Shown: positions 44,011 through 51,504 of the stretch, piece by piece | Layout of the letters: each line of letters starts with the position of its first letter | How positions within the stretch are numbered: the first letter of the stretch is position 1 | Assembly (NCBI GenBank): GCA_934725575.1 | Contig: CAKVCK010000002.1 | Span: 1-64,000 of the forward strand | Direction of reading: 5' to 3' | DNA: 64,000 bases | Source of the DNA: an uncultured Bacteroidales bacterium | GTDB lineage: Bacteria > Bacteroidota > Bacteroidia > Bacteroidales > UBA932 | Made by a program: the position numbers and the translations under genes | Notes under the pieces: model-generated | What the model was told of the DNA's origin: nothing | What the model saw: the letters and a program-made list of their open reading frames with translations, nothing else | Database searches by the model: none

Positions 44011-44096
44011 TTCGCTTTTGCAAAAGTTAATTTAATAGTGTTTTTCGCTTTTCTATAAGTTAAAAACGCTGCAAAATTTGCTTTTGCAAAAGCGAA
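44011..44096 (+). promoter_or_regulatory. Triple palindromic operator array, 33-bp spacing (ATPase A)
   Basis: Three 20-bp palindromic sites at 44011-44030, 44044-44063 and 44077-44096. Sites 1 and 3 share the core CTTTTGCAAAAG; site 2 is degenerate (TTCGCTTTTCTATAAGTTAA). Centres are at 44020.5, 44053.5 and 44086.5, so spacing is exactly 33 bp twice. The last site lies 14.5 bp before the -7 element, covering the -33 region, which suits a repressor or autoregulator. Confidence 0.7.
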
Positions 44097-44100
44097 TACT

Positions 44101-44108
44101 TATTTTTG
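44101..44108 (+). promoter_or_regulatory. Promoter -7 element TATTTTTG (ATPase A)
   Basis: Matches TAnnTTTG directly after the operator array and 22 bp before the chosen ATG at 44130. Confidence 0.6.
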
Positions 44109-44129
44109 CCTGGTAAGAAAGAAATACTA

Positions 44130-45335
44130 ATGAACGAGAATGACATTCAGCCGTTGCGGACGGTTTACCATAGGAAACTTGCGGGAACAACCCTGGATTT
44201 TAAAAGATACCTTTACGGCCAGATAAACTGGAATGTGCGTATGTTAGGAATCAAAGGTGAGAAGGGCGTAGGGAAAACGACCTTGATTCTTCAGCATATT
44301 CTTGAGGCCTTTGACAATCCTGATGATGCACTCTATGTCTCTATGGACAATATGTGGTTCACCACGCACTCGATTTTCGACCTTGCCGACTATTTGTATT
44401 CCGTGGGAGTTTACCATCTGTTTCTGGACGAGATCCATAAGTGTCCGGAATGGACGGCTGTCCTCAAGAATCTGTATGACAATTATCCGAATCTCAACAT
44501 TGTTTACACCGGTTCATCGATGCTGTGGATCGACAACTCAAAAGTGGATCTTTCAAGAAGGCAGACATTGTACCGGCTGCACGATATGTCATTCCGGGAA
44601 TATCTTGAATATGAGGGGATAGCTTCTTTTCCGGCATATACGTTGGAGGAACTGTTGCATAGGCATATAAAGATTGCGATTGAGGTAGTGTCGCAGTGCA
44701 AGCCTCTCAAATTCTTTTCTGACTATCTGTCAAGAGGAATGTATCCATATTTCAAGGAATCCGGCGCGGATTTTCACATCAGACTTGCGGAAACAGTCGC
44801 CCAAACCATAGAAAGTGACCTGCCGGCCGTAGAGGACATTACATTCGAGACCGTACAGAAGTCAAAGAAACTGCTGATGATCATAGCCGAAAAGATTCCG
44901 TTCATTCCGAACATAAGTAAACTCTGCCAGGCTTTGGGAACCACGCGTGATTCCTGCCTGAAGATACTCTACGCTCTGGACAGGGCCGGAGTGCTGAACC
45001 TGCTGACGACTGAGCTGAAAAGTTACAAGAAACTTGTCAATCCGGACAAGATTTACATTGGCAACAGTAATATAATGCAGGCCTTGGGAGGCTCCTGCGA
45101 CATTGGAACAATCCGTGAGACTTTTTTTGCGAATCAGGTCGGAGCCCGGTATCCTCTTCAATATCCGAAGAAGGGGGATTTCTTCGCTTGTGGAAAATAC
45201 CTTTTCGAGATCGGGGGGGCTGGCAAGACTTTCGACCAGATCAAGGACGAGCCGGACAGTTACCTTGCGGTTGATGACACCGAAATCGGTTCCGGGGCAC
45301 GAATCCCGCTTTGGATGTTCGGCTTCCTGTATTGA
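44130..45335 (+). CDS. AAA family ATPase with DUF4143 domain (paralogue A)
   Basis: 401 residues from the ATG at 44130; a TTG at 44106 lies inside the promoter. P-loop GIKGEKGVGKTTL near residue 40, Walker B HLFLDEIHK near 96, sensor-like VYTGSSM, and the SFREYLEYEG motif after the ATPase core. A winged-helix region follows (ISKLCQALGTTRDSCLKIL), then a DUF4143-type end: IRETFFANQV, GDFFACGKYLFEIGGAGK, ending IPLWMFGFLY. The nuclease-like core keeps D and E but has GG where ExK would be expected, so nuclease activity is doubtful. It has its own operator array. Cellular role unknown; such ATPases occur in many divergent copies per Bacteroidota genome. Confidence 0.88.
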   Translation: MNENDIQPLRTVYHRKLAGTTLDFKRYLYGQINWNVRMLGIKGEKGVGKTTLILQHILEAFDNPDDALYVSMDNMWFTTHSIFDLADYLYSVGVYHLFLDEIHKCPEWTAVLKNLYDNYPNLNIVYTGSSMLWIDNSKVDLSRRQTLYRLHDMSFREYLEYEGIASFPAYTLEELLHRHIKIAIEVVSQCKPLKFFSDYLSRGMYPYFKESGADFHIRLAETVAQTIESDLPAVEDITFETVQKSKKLLMIIAEKIPFIPNISKLCQALGTTRDSCLKILYALDRAGVLNLLTTELKSYKKLVNPDKIYIGNSNIMQALGGSCDIGTIRETFFANQVGARYPLQYPKKGDFFACGKYLFEIGGAGKTFDQIKDEPDSYLAVDDTEIGSGARIPLWMFGFLY

Positions 45336-45496
45336 TCATCGTATTCTGATTGACTTAATGCGCATATCACTTGCCTTTGGGAAATCTTTTCAAGTCTGTT
45401 CTCTTACAATTGGTAGCTTTAACGTATATTGCACGATGACGGGATTGAAAACGAGTTATATTGCTCTTGTCGAAGGCAAAAATGCGGACGAGGGGA

Positions 45497-45631
45497 GCAT
45501 TATGTGGAGAAAGTGCTGCCGTCGTGATCGGAGGGGTCGCTCCCGGGCGACGTTTTGGAGCGATATCGTTGCTCAGAAGGGCTAAGGGAGGTCTTCGGCG
45601 ACATTTTGGGGCGAAAACGTTGCTGATCGGG
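45497..45631. repeat. Degenerate ~50-bp tandem repeats upstream of greA region
   Basis: The segments at 45545-45581 and 45595-45631 align well (GGCGAC.TTTTGG.GCGA followed by CGTTGCT and GGG), offset by 50 bp. A weaker third unit precedes them near 45497. The 625-bp gap 45336-45960 contains no convincing gene; short open frames cross the repeats. Confidence 0.4.
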
Positions 45632-45704
45632 ATCCGAGAAGCCTTGACGATTGAGAAGCGATTGAGAAGCTTCGGCGATATTCGCTATTTGAAAGAAAAT
45701 TTAC

Positions 45705-45712
45705 TATATTTG
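45705..45712 (+). promoter_or_regulatory. Promoter -7 element TATATTTG
   Basis: Exact TAnnTTTG match 249 bp upstream of greA. It would start a transcript near 45719 that either ends at the T-run near 45913 or continues into greA. Confidence 0.55.
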
Positions 45713-45718
45713 CAGAAA

Positions 45719-45918
45719 CGGGTCGGGTTCCGCCGGAAAAGGGCGGGACTCCGTTTTAATGTTATGGCCTCGAAAGGGGGCAGGCGGAGGGCAATGGCCG
45801 CCCATTGTTAAGTAAGTTGTTTGCCTACAAGTGATTGCCCGCTTGTGGACGAAAGGGAATATTGGAGAATCGGTCGCGGCGGACTTGGTAAAGACTTAAG
45901 GCGTGGCGGGGTATTTTT
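45719..45918 (+). ncRNA. Candidate structured RNA or long greA leader
   Basis: About 200 nt between a promoter and a T-run (ATTTTTT at 45912-45918). Several stems are visible: AAACGG...TTCCGCC with GGCGGGA...CCGTTT, CAATGG with CCATTG (4-nt loop), and ACAAG with CTTGT. An alternative end-to-end pairing of TTCCGCC near 45728 with GGCGGGG near 45905 is possible. Size and end pairing recall 6S RNA, but no conserved 6S, RNase P, tmRNA or SRP motif was recognised. It may instead be a regulatory leader of greA. Confidence 0.35.
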
Positions 45919-45960
45919 TAATGTTCGCTTAGTTAAAAAAGGAACGTAATTAGTTTCATT

Positions 45961-46431
45961 ATGGCTGAAATTCATTATATGACCCAAGAAGGGTTGGATA
46001 AGCTGAAGAAGGACCTCGCCGACGCGTTGGCGCATCGTCCGGTGATCTCCGCCGCGATCGCGGAGGCAAGGGAAAAGGGTGACCTTTCCGAGAATGCTGA
46101 ATATGACGCTGCCCGTGACGCTCAGGGGCTGCTGGAGGTGAAGATTGCGAAGCTCAAGGACCTCGTGGCAAACGCGAAGGTCATCGACGAGTCCAAGATC
46201 GGCACGGACAAGGTGCAGATAATGAACAAGGTAAAAGTGGAGAACATCGCCGCCAAACAGGTGATGGAGTTCACCATCGTCGGCGAGACCGAGGCCGATT
46301 TCGCCCACGGGAAGCTCGCTTCTACAACGCCTATCGCAAAGGCTCTGATCGGGCACTCGAAGGGTGAGATTGTGGACGCCAAGGTGCCGTCCGGCATAAT
46401 CAAGTTCAAAATCCTCGACATCACACTCTAA
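45961..46431 (+). CDS. greA: Transcription elongation factor GreA
   Basis: 156 residues, the usual length. N-terminal coiled coil (about 8-75) with the GreA signature AREKGDLSENAEYDAARDAQ, whose acidic tip residues reach into the RNA polymerase secondary channel. C-terminal FKBP-like domain (about 80-156) ends in TPIAKALIGHSKGEIVDAKV. It stimulates cleavage of backtracked transcripts. 4 bp separate it from the HIT gene, so the two are probably co-transcribed. Confidence 0.97.
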   Translation: MAEIHYMTQEGLDKLKKDLADALAHRPVISAAIAEAREKGDLSENAEYDAARDAQGLLEVKIAKLKDLVANAKVIDESKIGTDKVQIMNKVKVENIAAKQVMEFTIVGETEADFAHGKLASTTPIAKALIGHSKGEIVDAKVPSGIIKFKILDITL

Positions 46432-46435
46432 GACG

Positions 46436-46840
46436 ATGGCTACGATATTCACGAAAATCGCAAAAGGGGAGATTCCTTCATTCAAGGTGGCCGAGAACGA
46501 TGAGTTCTATGCCTTTCTGGACATAAGCCCTCTTGCGAAAGGGCATACTCTTGTCATTCCTAAGAACGTCGAGGATGACTACATCTTCCATCTGGACGAG
46601 AATACTTACGAGGGTTTGTGGGCCTTTGCCCGCAAGGTGGCGATCGCCATCAAGGCCGCCGTGCCTTGCCAGCGTGTCGGGGTCTGCGTGCTGGGAATGG
46701 AAGTGCCTCACACTCACATTCATCTGGTACCGCTCCAGACCGAGGCCGACATGGACATCAAGAAAAAACGTCTGGAGGTCTCTCCGGAGGAAAACAAGGC
46801 GATAGCCGAAGCTATATTCAATGAATATGAAAAATTGTAG
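46436..46840 (+). CDS. HIT family protein (HINT-like nucleotide hydrolase)
   Basis: 134 residues. Opens IFTKIAKGEIPSFKVAENDE, as in bacterial HIT proteins, and carries the histidine triad as PHTHIHLVPL near residue 95 with the catalytic central His. Likely hydrolyses nucleoside phosphoramidates or dinucleoside polyphosphates in the cytoplasm. Sits between greA and a lipoprotein gene; its last 20 bp overlap the start of that gene. Confidence 0.95.
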   Translation: MATIFTKIAKGEIPSFKVAENDEFYAFLDISPLAKGHTLVIPKNVEDDYIFHLDENTYEGLWAFARKVAIAIKAAVPCQRVGVCVLGMEVPHTHIHLVPLQTEADMDIKKKRLEVSPEENKAIAEAIFNEYEKL

Positions 46841-47936
46841 AAACCTACTTCTCGCGGCAGCTGTTCTGGCAGCCGCCTCTTCGTGCTCGGACAAGGTTCA
46901 GGTCAAGGGTACGCTTGCCGGTGCGCCTGACACCCAAGTCGTTGTGAAACAACTGTCTGGAAGCACGCTGGTGACCTTGGATACCCTCAAGACGGACGCT
47001 TCGGGAGCATATTCCTGCAAGATTGATGTGCTTAAGGGGCAGCCGCAGTTCGTTTATCTTTTCAAGGGTGACACCAAGATCGCGTCGCTGCTTCTCCAGA
47101 AGGGGGACAAGGTGAAGGTCGCCTCCGACACGCTCGGAAAATATTCCGTCGAGGGCTCCGAGGAGAGCGAGAGGCTTCGTCAGGTCGAGGAGGATTTCGC
47201 CGCGTTTATGGACAAGTTCGCCGCTGACGCCGCAGCGGGTGACAACGCCGCAGCTTCAAAGGGTTACATTGAATATTACCGTGGCTGCGTCAAGTACATT
47301 ATGACGAACTCCAAGTCATTGACTTCCATTCCGGTGCTGTACCAGAAGGTCAACGAGAACTTCCCGATCTTCAGCCAGGTGACAGATGCGATTCTGTTCC
47401 GGAATGTATATGATTCGTTGATGACTGTCTATCCGGAATCAAAGTATCTGGAGGCTCTGAAGAAAGAAGCCGAGAAGAGGTTCAACATATTCAATCTCAG
47501 CCAGCAGATGCAGAACGCGCAGGAATCTTCATACCCTGATTTGAGCCTTCCATCGGTTGACGGTACCAAGGTGAAGCTCAGTGAGGTCGCCTCGAAGGCT
47601 GTGCTGGTATATTTCTGGCAGGCCGCCGACGCTGCTCAGAAGATGTTCAACCAGGATGTGCTGATGCCGCTTTACAAGGAATATCACCCTAAGGGGCTGG
47701 AGATATATTCAGTGTCCCTTGACACCGACAAGGGTGCGTGGGCGAGTGCCGTGAGGAGCCAGAACCTGCCGTGGATCAACGTCTGCGATGGTTTAGGCGT
47801 TGCTTCCCAGGCCGCTGTGCTGTACAATATCAGCCGTGGTCTCCCGGTCGCCTATTTGATCGTGGACGGAAACCTCAGCCCTGATGTCATAAACAATGCC
47901 AATGACCTGCGCAAGGCTGTCGCTTCAAAACTTTAA
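46821..47936 (+). CDS. DUF4369/thioredoxin-fold lipoprotein without CxxC
   Basis: 371 residues; lipobox AASSC near residue 22. DUF4369-like beta domain (about 28-125: VKGTLAGAPDTQVVVKQL), a helical linker, then a TlpA/AhpC-type thioredoxin fold (about 235-371: YPDLSLPSVDGTKVKLSEV, VLVYFWQAADAAQKMFNQD). Where the family has WCxxC the sequence reads QAADAAQ, so both redox cysteines are absent and it cannot act as a thiol-disulfide oxidoreductase. The cis-Pro region (RGLPVAYLI) remains. The start at 46821 overlaps the HIT gene by 20 bp; a second ATG at 46827 is also possible. A terminator follows at 47954. Confidence 0.88.
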   Translation: MNMKNCRNLLLAAAVLAAASSCSDKVQVKGTLAGAPDTQVVVKQLSGSTLVTLDTLKTDASGAYSCKIDVLKGQPQFVYLFKGDTKIASLLLQKGDKVKVASDTLGKYSVEGSEESERLRQVEEDFAAFMDKFAADAAAGDNAAASKGYIEYYRGCVKYIMTNSKSLTSIPVLYQKVNENFPIFSQVTDAILFRNVYDSLMTVYPESKYLEALKKEAEKRFNIFNLSQQMQNAQESSYPDLSLPSVDGTKVKLSEVASKAVLVYFWQAADAAQKMFNQDVLMPLYKEYHPKGLEIYSVSLDTDKGAWASAVRSQNLPWINVCDGLGVASQAAVLYNISRGLPVAYLIVDGNLSPDVINNANDLRKAVASKL

Positions 47937-47953
47937 TTTTTAGGAATATGACT

Positions 47954-47988
47954 GAGGCTGACCACGTTTAGGCGGGCCAGCCTCTTTT
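47954..47988 (+). terminator. Intrinsic terminator
   Basis: GAGGCTG at 47954-47960 pairs with CAGCCTC at 47978-47984, followed by TTTT. Ends the greA-HIT-lipoprotein transcript. Confidence 0.75.
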
Positions 47989-48052
47989 GAAAATTTCCCC
48001 ATTTTAGGAATATTTACATAAAGGGATCGGTTGCCGCCGATTTTATATTATT

Positions 48053-49798
48053 ATGGAAAGAAAGACAAGAGTAAGATTCGCGCCGTCACCGACCGGCCCG
48101 CTGCATATGGGAGGAGTCCGTACGGCTCTCTATAACTACCTCTATGCCAAGCAGCACGGAGGAGATTTCATCATCAGAATTGAGGACACAGACTCCCACA
48201 GGTTCGTGCCCGGGGCTGAGGAATATATCATCGAGGCCCTGAACTGGTGCGGAATCATTCCTGACGAAGGCGTGGATGAAAACGGAAAGGTTGTCGAGAC
48301 CCCTTCCGAGCGTCATCCGCACGCTCCATACCGTCAGAGCCAAAGGCGCGGAATCTACCGCAAGTATGCCGAGCAGTTGATCGAGAATGGTTATGCCTAC
48401 TATGCCTTCGATTCCTCCGAAGCTTTGGAGAAGGCCCGTGCCGAGGCCGAGGCTTCCGGCCAGACTTTCATCTACAACCAGGTGACAAGGATGACGATGC
48501 GCAACTCGCTGACCCTCCCTGAGGACGAGGTCAAGCGGCTGCTTGAGGAGACTTCCGACTGGACTGTCCGTTTCAAGATGCCGTCCGACACTGTCGTGAA
48601 GATGGACGACCTGATCCGCGGGCACATCGAAGTGAACACCGACACATTGGACGACAAGGTGCTCTGGAAGAGGGCCGACGAACTGCCGACCTACCACCTC
48701 GCCAACATCGTGGACGATCACCTGATGGAGATCACCGAGGTCATTCGTGGGGAGGAATGGCTTCCGTCCCTGCCGCTCCACTATATGCTTTACAAGGCTT
48801 TCGGCTGGGAGGACACGATGCCTCGTTTCGCCCACCTGTCCCTGCTGCTGAAGCCGGACGGAAAGGGCAAGCTCAGCAAGCGTGACGGCGACAAGCTCGG
48901 TTTCCCTGTCTTCCCTCTCAAATGGGTGAACGCCCAAGGGGAGGTCTCCAGAGGCTACCGTGAGGACGGTTACTTCCCGGAGGCTTTCGTGAACCTGCTT
49001 GCGTTCCTCGGCTGGAACCCTGGCGACGACCGTGAGATGTTCACGATGGACGAGCTCATCAAGGCATTCTCCCTTGACCGCATCGTCAAGTCCGGCGCCC
49101 GCTTCAACCCGGAGAAAGCCCGCTGGTATAACAAGGAATATCTTCGCCTGAAATCTGACGATGAACTCACCGAGCTTTTCGTGCCGATTCTTGAGGAGCA
49201 CGGAATGAAGGTTGTCGAATGCCCTCATTGCGCCAAGGCCGCAGGTGCTGAGGTAAATGCCTTGGGTGCTGATCTGAGCAAGCATATATTCACGAAAGGT
49301 TACGTTCAGAACGTCATCTCCTTCACCAAGGAGAGAGCCACGTTCGTGAAGGACTTCTGGACGATCGCTTCCTACCTCTTCATCGCGCCGGAGGACTTTG
49401 AGAAGTACGGTGTCAAGGCTGGAGCCGCAGTCGAGCCGCAGAACAATGATCCTCGCCGTCAGGCGGATCCGCGCGCCAAGGTCTTCGACGACGCTGCCAC
49501 CGCGCCTTTCCTTGCGAAGGACGTGGACAAGTTCTGGAAGCCGGAGAACGCTGAATATGTCGCCCGGGTCGCTTCCTTTGTGGATGAATATGCCGGTGAA
49601 TGGACCGTCCCGGCCTTCGAGAAGGCTCTTGAGGATTTCATCAGAGGCAATGAATGGCCGATGGGCAAGGTGATGAACGCCACCCGTCTCGCTCTCGCCG
49701 GAGCCTCCAGCGGACTGGGCATCGCCGACATCATCGTCCGCATCGGCAAGCCCGAGACCCTCGCCCGCATCGCCTACGCCACCTCACATCTGGCGTAG
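48053..49798 (+). CDS. gltX: Glutamyl-tRNA synthetase
   Basis: 581 residues. Class I motifs: FAPSPTGPLHMGGVRTALYN (HIGH-type, residues 9-22 region) and KGKLSKRDGDKLGFPVFP (KMSKS-type, near 280). The EDTDS and SQRRGIYRKYAE segments are typical. It charges tRNA-Glu. It is ~75 residues longer than many bacterial GltX; the extra length lies in the C-terminal anticodon-binding part, including a Cys pair (VECPHCAK near 390) and an insert around EPQNNDPRRQADPRAKVFDD. The pair of Cys alone does not make a full zinc site. Nearly every Glu-Tyr pair is coded GAA-TAT, although Glu is otherwise mostly GAG. Confidence 0.96.
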   Translation: MERKTRVRFAPSPTGPLHMGGVRTALYNYLYAKQHGGDFIIRIEDTDSHRFVPGAEEYIIEALNWCGIIPDEGVDENGKVVETPSERHPHAPYRQSQRRGIYRKYAEQLIENGYAYYAFDSSEALEKARAEAEASGQTFIYNQVTRMTMRNSLTLPEDEVKRLLEETSDWTVRFKMPSDTVVKMDDLIRGHIEVNTDTLDDKVLWKRADELPTYHLANIVDDHLMEITEVIRGEEWLPSLPLHYMLYKAFGWEDTMPRFAHLSLLLKPDGKGKLSKRDGDKLGFPVFPLKWVNAQGEVSRGYREDGYFPEAFVNLLAFLGWNPGDDREMFTMDELIKAFSLDRIVKSGARFNPEKARWYNKEYLRLKSDDELTELFVPILEEHGMKVVECPHCAKAAGAEVNALGADLSKHIFTKGYVQNVISFTKERATFVKDFWTIASYLFIAPEDFEKYGVKAGAAVEPQNNDPRRQADPRAKVFDDAATAPFLAKDVDKFWKPENAEYVARVASFVDEYAGEWTVPAFEKALEDFIRGNEWPMGKVMNATRLALAGASSGLGIADIIVRIGKPETLARIAYATSHLA

Positions 49799-49914
49799 GG
49801 CTGACGTCGCTCCTGATGGCAAACCAGTAGCCGGCGGTTATGCTTTCCAATGGCACAACCCTTAGGTACAGCCTGTAAGCCTTCCATATAAACAGAAACA
49901 ACTTATAGAATTTA

Positions 49915-49961
49915 TTTATCGCGATAAACAAATCTGATACAAATTTGTTTATCGTGATAAA
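49915..49961 (+). promoter_or_regulatory. Paired palindromic operators, 33-bp spacing (ATPase B)
   Basis: TTTATCGCGATAAA at 49915-49928 and TTTATCGTGATAAA at 49948-49961; centres 49921.5 and 49954.5 are 33 bp apart. The second site lies 13.5 bp before the -7 element. The sequence is unrelated to the operators of ATPases A and C, but the geometry is the same. Confidence 0.75.
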
Positions 49962-49967
49962 CATTTC

Positions 49968-49975
49968 TATATTTG
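49968..49975 (+). promoter_or_regulatory. Promoter -7 element TATATTTG (ATPase B)
   Basis: Exact TAnnTTTG match, 16 bp before the ATG of ATPase B and immediately after the second palindrome. Confidence 0.65.
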
Positions 49976-49991
49976 CAAAAAGCATTGCATT

Positions 49992-51203
49992 ATGGATATT
50001 TTATTCGACCGTCACCTTGAATACCTATCTGATGTACCAACGGAATTCACTCGTGGACTGATGAATGTGATAGATTGGGATTCAAGGCTTGTGATGATTC
50101 GTGGGCCGAAAGGAGTCGGGAAATCCACTCTGATGCAGCAGTATGTGCTGAAGAATTACCTCCCTACAGATCGCCATATTCTTTATTGCTCCGCCGACAC
50201 GGCGTATTTTTCCAACCACACGCTGCTTGACACAGCATCCGAATTTGTGAAGATGGGCGGCAAGGTTCTTCTTATTGACGAGATTCACAAGTACGAGAAC
50301 TGGAGCAGAGAAATCAAGGAAATCTATGATCTCTATAAAGGATTGAAGGTTATCCTCAGCGGATCATCACTGATTCAATTAAATGACGGACAGGCGGATC
50401 TGTCAAGAAGGGCTGATGTTTATGATATGCCGGGATTATCTTTCAGGGAATATCTTTGGTTTCGCACCAAGCGTGAGATAAAGCCTGTACACCTACATCA
50501 ACTTCTATCCGACCCCAATGGGTTCTGCCTGGCGGTAAGAAAGGTATGCCGCCCGTTGGAATTTTTCCCAGATTATCTTAAAAGCGGTTATTACCCTTTC
50601 TCGTTTGAAAAAAGCAAGACCTACAAGAATCTTGTGGAAAATGTAGTCAATTACATCATTGACAGCGAATTGACAAGATACAGAGGAATAAGTGTCTCCA
50701 ACACGAGAAAGATAAGCGCACTTCTTCAAGTGATCTCCGGAATGCTGCCATACCTCGTGGATGTGTCAAAATTATCAAGAAGTCTGAGCATCGACAGAGT
50801 CACACTCTTAAAGTATTTCAAATACCTTGATGAAGCGAAAGTGATCAGATGTCTATACACAGAAATGGACAAGATTTCCGATCTTCAGAAGCCCGACAAA
50901 CTGCTGATGGACAACACAAATCTCCTCTACACATTCTCTGATGGCGAACCTGAGACAGGAACCGCGCGAGAGACATTCTTCTGTAATCAATTGGCCTCCG
51001 CCGGACACAAGATTGAGTACGGAGGACTTAAAACAGGAGATTTCAGGATAGACCACAAAAATGTGATAGAGGTTGGAGGTGCAGGAAAGGATTACTCCCA
51101 GATAAATGATGCTGACATCAATAACGCAGCTCTTGCCGTTGACAACATCGATATGGCAAACGGCAAGAAAATTCCACTCTGGGCTTTCGGCTGCCTATAT
51201 TGA
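49992..51203 (+). CDS. AAA family ATPase with DUF4143 domain (paralogue B)
   Basis: 403 residues. Walker A IRGPKGVGKSTLMQQY near 37, Walker B VLLIDEIHKYENWSREIK near 92, sensor region VILSGSSLIQL, DLSRRADVYDMPGLSFREYL, winged-helix region (VDVSKLSRSLSIDRVTLLKY) and DUF4143-type end TARETFFCNQL, GDFRIDHKNVIEVGGAGKDY, IPLWAFGCLY. Same architecture as paralogues A and C and clearly homologous over its full length, but sequences are well diverged. Codon usage is more AT-rich than gltX upstream, suggesting a different history. Own promoter and operator pair. Function unknown. Confidence 0.88.
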   Translation: MDILFDRHLEYLSDVPTEFTRGLMNVIDWDSRLVMIRGPKGVGKSTLMQQYVLKNYLPTDRHILYCSADTAYFSNHTLLDTASEFVKMGGKVLLIDEIHKYENWSREIKEIYDLYKGLKVILSGSSLIQLNDGQADLSRRADVYDMPGLSFREYLWFRTKREIKPVHLHQLLSDPNGFCLAVRKVCRPLEFFPDYLKSGYYPFSFEKSKTYKNLVENVVNYIIDSELTRYRGISVSNTRKISALLQVISGMLPYLVDVSKLSRSLSIDRVTLLKYFKYLDEAKVIRCLYTEMDKISDLQKPDKLLMDNTNLLYTFSDGEPETGTARETFFCNQLASAGHKIEYGGLKTGDFRIDHKNVIEVGGAGKDYSQINDADINNAALAVDNIDMANGKKIPLWAFGCLY

Positions 51204-51412
51204 CTGCATCACGACAAGAGAAGACGGCCTTCCAGACGATGTCAGCCCTCGCCCCGGAGCCTCGTCAGGTAGAGTCGAAGGACGGATGTAAACCAGTTCA
51301 GAGATACTGTAAAGTATATCAGGTAAACAACCTCTAAAGTGTCAACCATTCTTAGGGAAGGTCAGGCGTTTCGCCGGGCAAACACCTAATTCTATTGATC
51401 AATGCGGTGATT

Positions 51413-51462
51413 TTCCCTCAATGAGTGATGATTTCCTGCGTTTTCTTCCCTTAATGAGGGAA
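51413..51462 (+). promoter_or_regulatory. Paired palindromic operators, 33-bp spacing (ATPase C)
   Basis: TTCCCTCAATGAGTGAT at 51413-51429 and TTCCCTTAATGAGGGAA at 51446-51462 (14 of 17 bases shared); centres 51421 and 51454 are 33 bp apart. The second site is 15 bp before the -7 element. There is also a long inverted repeat of ATTTTCCCTCA with TGAGGGAAAAT spanning both. Confidence 0.72.
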
Positions 51463-51468
51463 AATTGC

Positions 51469-51476
51469 TATATTTG
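51469..51476 (+). promoter_or_regulatory. Promoter -7 element TATATTTG (ATPase C)
   Basis: Exact TAnnTTTG match. A start near 51483 excludes the upstream in-frame ATG at 51421 and fixes the ATPase C start at 51505. Confidence 0.65.
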
Positions 51477-51504
51477 CGCGGAAGTTATACAAATTCATGT
51501 TATT

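Noticed and set aside
44011..44096. CRISPR array
   Set aside because: Palindromic sites at 33-bp spacing could suggest one, but there are only two or three units, the repeats are diverged palindromes, and no cas gene is present.
45359..45811. Open frames between ATPase A and greA
   Set aside because: They cross the ~50-bp repeats and the structured region, show no domain, and lack a plausible start signal.
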